64,000 nt of DNA from Bacteroidales bacterium (GTDB lineage Bacteria; Bacteroidota; Bacteroidia; Bacteroidales; P3): positions 112,410-176,409 of the forward strand of contig JAFVBA010000004.1 of the NCBI GenBank assembly GCA_017480245.1. Direction: 5' to 3'. A model generated the notes under the pieces. The model was not told where the DNA came from. It searched no databases and was given only the letters and a program-made list of their open reading frames with translations. The position numbers were made by a program, and so were the translations under genes. Positions 61,134 through 64,000 of the stretch are shown piece by piece. Position 1 is the stretch's first letter, and every line of letters begins with the position of its first letter.

Positions 61134-62252
61134 ATGGAGAGTTACAAAAATGCTGTAAAATTGATTAAAAATGCCATATTGCAAAGTCAATACCGCGCAG
61201 TAAGGCATACAAATATCATTCAGGTGTCTTTGTATTTTTCCATAGGTAAATATGTCAGCGAAAACACAAGAAAAAACGTTTGGGGGATTGGTGCAATAGA
61301 CATTATAAGCAATCAATTGCAAAAAGAATTACCTGGGCTTAGAGGATTCAGTAGTAGCAATATCAAAAATATGAGACAGTTTTACGAACAATGGTCTTGT
61401 ATTTCAAATCGGCAGCCAGTAACTGCCGAATTAAGTATTGCAGAAAATGATAACTCCTTACTAATTGATATTCTTATAAATGCAATTCGCCAGCCGATGG
61501 CTGTCGAAATAGATATGAATAAATTTATGGCTGTAAGTTTTACTCATCGCATGGAGATATTATCAAAAACTTCCGACTTAAATGAACGTATTTATTATAT
61601 CAATCTTACGGTAGATAATTTATTAAATAAATATACTCTAAGGGAAATTATCAAACAGGATGCTTATCACCATCAATCAAAAATGCCTAACAATTTCAAC
61701 AAAACCTTACAATCCGTTGATAACTATGTTAAAGCCATAAGCGTATTTAAAGATGAATATTTTTTAGACTTCATTAACACTCAGGAATTTGACGAAACGG
61801 ACGCTGAAGTTATTGATGAAAAAGTTTTGGAGCAAAGTATAGTAAATAATATCAAAAAATTCATTCTTTCGTTCGGTAAAGATTTTGTTTTTGTCGGTAA
61901 TCAATACCGTTTGATTGCTGCAGACAGGGAGTTTTTTATTGATTTGTTGTTTTTTAACAGAGAGTTGAATTGTTTGTGTGCAGTAGAATTGAAAAAAGGT
62001 GAGTTTAAACCTGCATATTTAGGGCAATTGCAAACATACCTCCGTTTGTTAGATGAACAAGTTAAGAAACCACACGAAAATCCAAGCATAGGAATAGTTT
62101 TGTGTAAGCATGCAGACAAAAGTTTTGTGGAGTTAGTTATACAAGATTACAATAAACCTATGGGAGTTGCAACTTACAGAACAAATGCCGATATGCCGGA
62201 GCAATTAAAACGTGCTTTACCTGATATGGAAGAGTTGAAAAAGCAATTATAA
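61134..62252 (+). CDS. DUF1016 / YhcG-family PD-(D/E)XK nuclease
   Basis: A 372-residue protein. The N-terminal DUF1016_N domain (about 1-190) includes NIIQVSLYFSIGKYVSE and RGFSSSNIKNMRQFYEQW. The C-terminal PD-(D/E)XK nuclease domain (about 215-360) has FVGNQYRLIAADREFFIDL with the Asp, and AVELKKGEFKPAYLGQL with the Glu-x-Lys; then GIVLCKHADKSFVELVI. This is the YhcG family, found near restriction-modification and other mobile defence genes. It directly follows the DUF262/DUF1524 gene with 11 bases between, so the two are almost surely co-expressed. Confidence 0.88.
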   Translation: MESYKNAVKLIKNAILQSQYRAVRHTNIIQVSLYFSIGKYVSENTRKNVWGIGAIDIISNQLQKELPGLRGFSSSNIKNMRQFYEQWSCISNRQPVTAELSIAENDNSLLIDILINAIRQPMAVEIDMNKFMAVSFTHRMEILSKTSDLNERIYYINLTVDNLLNKYTLREIIKQDAYHHQSKMPNNFNKTLQSVDNYVKAISVFKDEYFLDFINTQEFDETDAEVIDEKVLEQSIVNNIKKFILSFGKDFVFVGNQYRLIAADREFFIDLLFFNRELNCLCAVELKKGEFKPAYLGQLQTYLRLLDEQVKKPHENPSIGIVLCKHADKSFVELVIQDYNKPMGVATYRTNADMPEQLKRALPDMEELKKQL

Positions 62253-62293
62253 CTAGTAAGAAAAGAATAATAACAATATAAAACAAAAGAAAA

Positions 62294-64000
62294 ATGCAGA
62301 ATATTCGCAACGTAGCAATAATAGCTCATGTTGATCATGGAAAAACGACATTGGTTGATAGAATGCTTTACCAAGCTAAACTGTTCCGCGACAACCAAGA
62401 GAAAAAGGAATTGATACTTGATAACAACGATTTGGAAAGGGAAAGAGGTATTACCATTCTTTCCAAAAACGTTTCCATACGTTACAAAGATTTTAAGATA
62501 AACATCATTGACACTCCCGGACACAGTGATTTTGGTGGCGAGGTTGAGCGTGTGCTTAATATGGCTGACGGAGTTTTGTTGGTTGTTGATGCTTTTGAAG
62601 GACCGATGCCACAAACACGTTTTGTATTACAGAAAGCTATTGAATTGAATCTGAAACCTATCGTTGTAATCAATAAAGTGGATAAACCAAATTGCGACCC
62701 TATTGCAACGCAGGAGAAAGTTTTTGATTTGATGTGTGCATTGGGTGCAACGGAAGACCAATTGGATTTCCCTACTGTTTATGGTTCATCAAAAGAAGGT
62801 TGGATGGCTGAAGACTATACCAAACCTACAACAGACGTTTCTTACTTACTTGACACAATTATTAAATATATACCCGAATATCCGCACATTGAGGGTAACA
62901 CTCAACTGATGATTTCCTCATTGGATTATTCTTCTTACGTAGGACGTATAGCCGTTGGAAGACTGCACCGCGGTACATTACAGGCAGGACAGGATATTGC
63001 GCTGTGTAAAGCAAACGGCGAAAGATATACAAGTAAGATTAAAGAATTGTATGTCTTTGAGGGATTGGCAAAGGAAAAGATAAAAACGCCTGTACAAGCA
63101 GGAGAAATCGTTGCACTGTTGGGAATAGAGAATTTTGACATCGGAGACACGGTTTGCGATAAAGAAGAACCCGAACCGTTGAAACCTATCAAGGTTGATG
63201 AACCTACGCTGAGTATGTTATTCACTATCAACAATTCTCCGTTCTTCGGCAGAGAGGGAAAGTTTGTTACTTCCCGCCATTTGAGAGACCGTCTTCACGC
63301 AGAGTTAGAAAAGAACCTTGCATTAAGAGTTGAAGATACCGATTCGCCTGATACGATGATTGTATATGGACGAGGTGTTTTGCATTTGAGTATTTTGATT
63401 GAAACAATGCGAAGAGAGGGTTATGAATTGCAAGTTGGACAGCCTAAGGTTATAATCAAAGAGATTGACGGTAAGAAATGCGAACCTGTGGAGCAACTTA
63501 TAATCGTTACGCCCGAACAATTTGCAGGCAAAATCATTGAACAGGTTACTGCACGCAAAGGTGAATTGCTTAGTATGGAACCACGTGGCGATAGGCAACA
63601 CATTGAATTCACTATTCCGTCAAGAGGTCTTATCGGATTGACGAATACTATTCTTACAATTTCCGAAGGTGAAGCAATCATGGCACATCAACTCAAAGGC
63701 TTTGAACCTTGGAAAGGCGATATGCCGTCAAGACGTATGGGAGCATTGATTGCAAAGGAAACAGGCTCGGTAATAGACTATTCTTTGAATAAGTTGCAGG
63801 ACAGAGGTAAGTTTTTCGTGGAGTCTGGCGATGAGATATACACGGGAATGGTTGTCGGAGAAGGATTGCGTCCTGATGATATTGTTGTCAATCTTGTAAT
63901 TACGAAGAAATTAACGAATATGCGTGCCGCTGGTAGCGATGAAAAGAACAATATCGCCCCTGCCGTTAAGTTTTCGTTGGAAGAAGCAATGGAATATATC
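62294..64000 (+). CDS. typA: ribosome-binding GTPase TypA/BipA, cut at window end
   Basis: Translational GTPase related to EF-G that acts on ribosome assembly and stress responses. The ATG at 62294 opens [20 protein letters not shown] with the G1 P-loop (AHVDHGKT). G2 is in [11 protein letters not shown]3 is [14 protein letters not shown], and G4 NKVDKP. Later domains include [33 protein letters not shown] and GRGVLHLS, as in TypA and not in EF-G or LepA. The frame is still open at base 64000, after 569 codons of a family that is about 600 long, so only the last part is missing. It follows the DUF1016 gene by 41 bases. Confidence 0.96.
   Translation, partial: MQNIRNVAIIAHVDHGKTTLVDRMLYQAKLFRDNQEKKELILDNNDLERERGITILSKNVSIRYKDFKINIIDTPGHSDFGGEVERVLNMADGVLLVVDAFEGPMPQTRFVLQKAIELNLKPIVVINKVDKPNCDPIATQEKVFDLMCALGATEDQLDFPTVYGSSKEGWMAEDYTKPTTDVSYLLDTIIKYIPEYPHIEGNTQLMISSLDYSSYVGRIAVGRLHRGTLQAGQDIALCKANGERYTSKIKELYVFEGLAKEKIKTPVQAGEIVALLGIENFDIGDTVCDKEEPEPLKPIKVDEPTLSMLFTINNSPFFGREGKFVTSRHLRDRLHAELEKNLALRVEDTDSPDTMIVYGRGVLHLSILIETMRREGYELQVGQPKVIIKEIDGKKCEPVEQLIIVTPEQFAGKIIEQVTARKGELLSMEPRGDRQHIEFTIPSRGLIGLTNTILTISEGEAIMAHQLKGFEPWKGDMPSRRMGALIAKETGSVIDYSLNKLQDRGKFFVESGDEIYTGMVVGEGLRPDDIVVNLVITKKLTNMRAAGSDEKNNIAPAVKFSLEEAMEYI

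Noticed and set aside
1-64000. tRNA, rRNA and IS elements
   Set aside because: None could be recognised in any gap; no transposase or integrase gene is present.

Overview
The window is AT-rich chromosomal DNA from a member of the Bacteroidota, most likely an uncultured Bacteroidales. Three lines of evidence agree: promoters of the Bacteroidota type (TAnnTTTG, sometimes with TTTG 19 bases upstream) and almost no Shine-Dalgarno signals; secreted proteins ending in type IX secretion sorting domains (20547-24008, 32886-34766, 34946-36109); and families typical of the phylum (TIGR02757, NagZ-beta-lactamase fusion, FloA/NfeD pair, RprY-like regulator, M17 peptidase, TypA). No rRNA, tRNA, IS element, prophage or CRISPR array was seen.

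Layout. 1-6.4 kb: 3' part of dnaX with a 10-A slippage site, fabD, an SDR oxidoreductase, an outer-membrane porin and an acyl-CoA ligase. 6.5-20.2 kb: S41 protease, signal peptidase I, an OmpR-type regulator, a large glycosyltransferase fusion, a TerB/DnaJ and VWA pair, cca, an HU-like protein, miaA and an OmpA-family protein. 20.5-28.2 kb (minus strand): a large CHU_C (type B sorting) protein, uvrA, and a KilA-N plus membrane-protein cassette that looks inserted at the 5' end of uvrA. 28.3-32.6 kb: floA, nfeD, clpS, argS and a PIN-domain toxin-antitoxin pair. 32.9-47 kb (minus): two paralogous secreted proteins, TIGR02757, a GH3-beta-lactamase fusion, mtaB, ligA, pdxA and a leucyl aminopeptidase. 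47.5-58.9 kb: gcvP, a frameshifted radical SAM activase, a MaoC hydratase, yggS, a lipoprotein, an EEP-family phosphohydrolase, nth, alaS and a sugar O-acetyltransferase. 59-62.3 kb: a two-gene DUF262/DUF1524 plus DUF1016 nuclease cassette that looks defence-related. 62.3 kb to the end: typA, cut by the window edge.

The unusual content is in the gaps between genes. (a) Eight copies of one imperfectly palindromic element of about 86 bp (arms AAATAAAGTGCCG / CGGCACTTTATTT, inner arms around TTGTTTTCAGAAAA) are spread from 12.8 to 52.3 kb; three carry an extra GAGCCG side module. (b) Several other gaps hold 'word ladders': short words unique to each locus, repeated in opposing orientations at a strict step of 22 bp (4.33-4.50 and 17.82-18.05 kb), about 10 bp (47.06-47.29 and 51.94-52.14 kb) or 7 bp (18.97, 20.46-20.55 and 50.52-50.61 kb). 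The 22-bp loci share an architecture (inverted outer words flanking a central direct-repeat block) but no sequence. I do not recognise these from any described family, and they are the best candidates here for something undescribed.

Genes work together mainly as housekeeping and envelope functions: lipid activation (fabD, acyl-CoA ligase, MaoC), envelope biogenesis and turnover (signal peptidase, S41 protease, porin, OmpA, glycosyltransferase, NagZ-like fusion), translation (argS, alaS, cca, miaA, mtaB, typA), DNA replication and repair (dnaX, ligA, uvrA, nth) and type IX secreted surface proteins.
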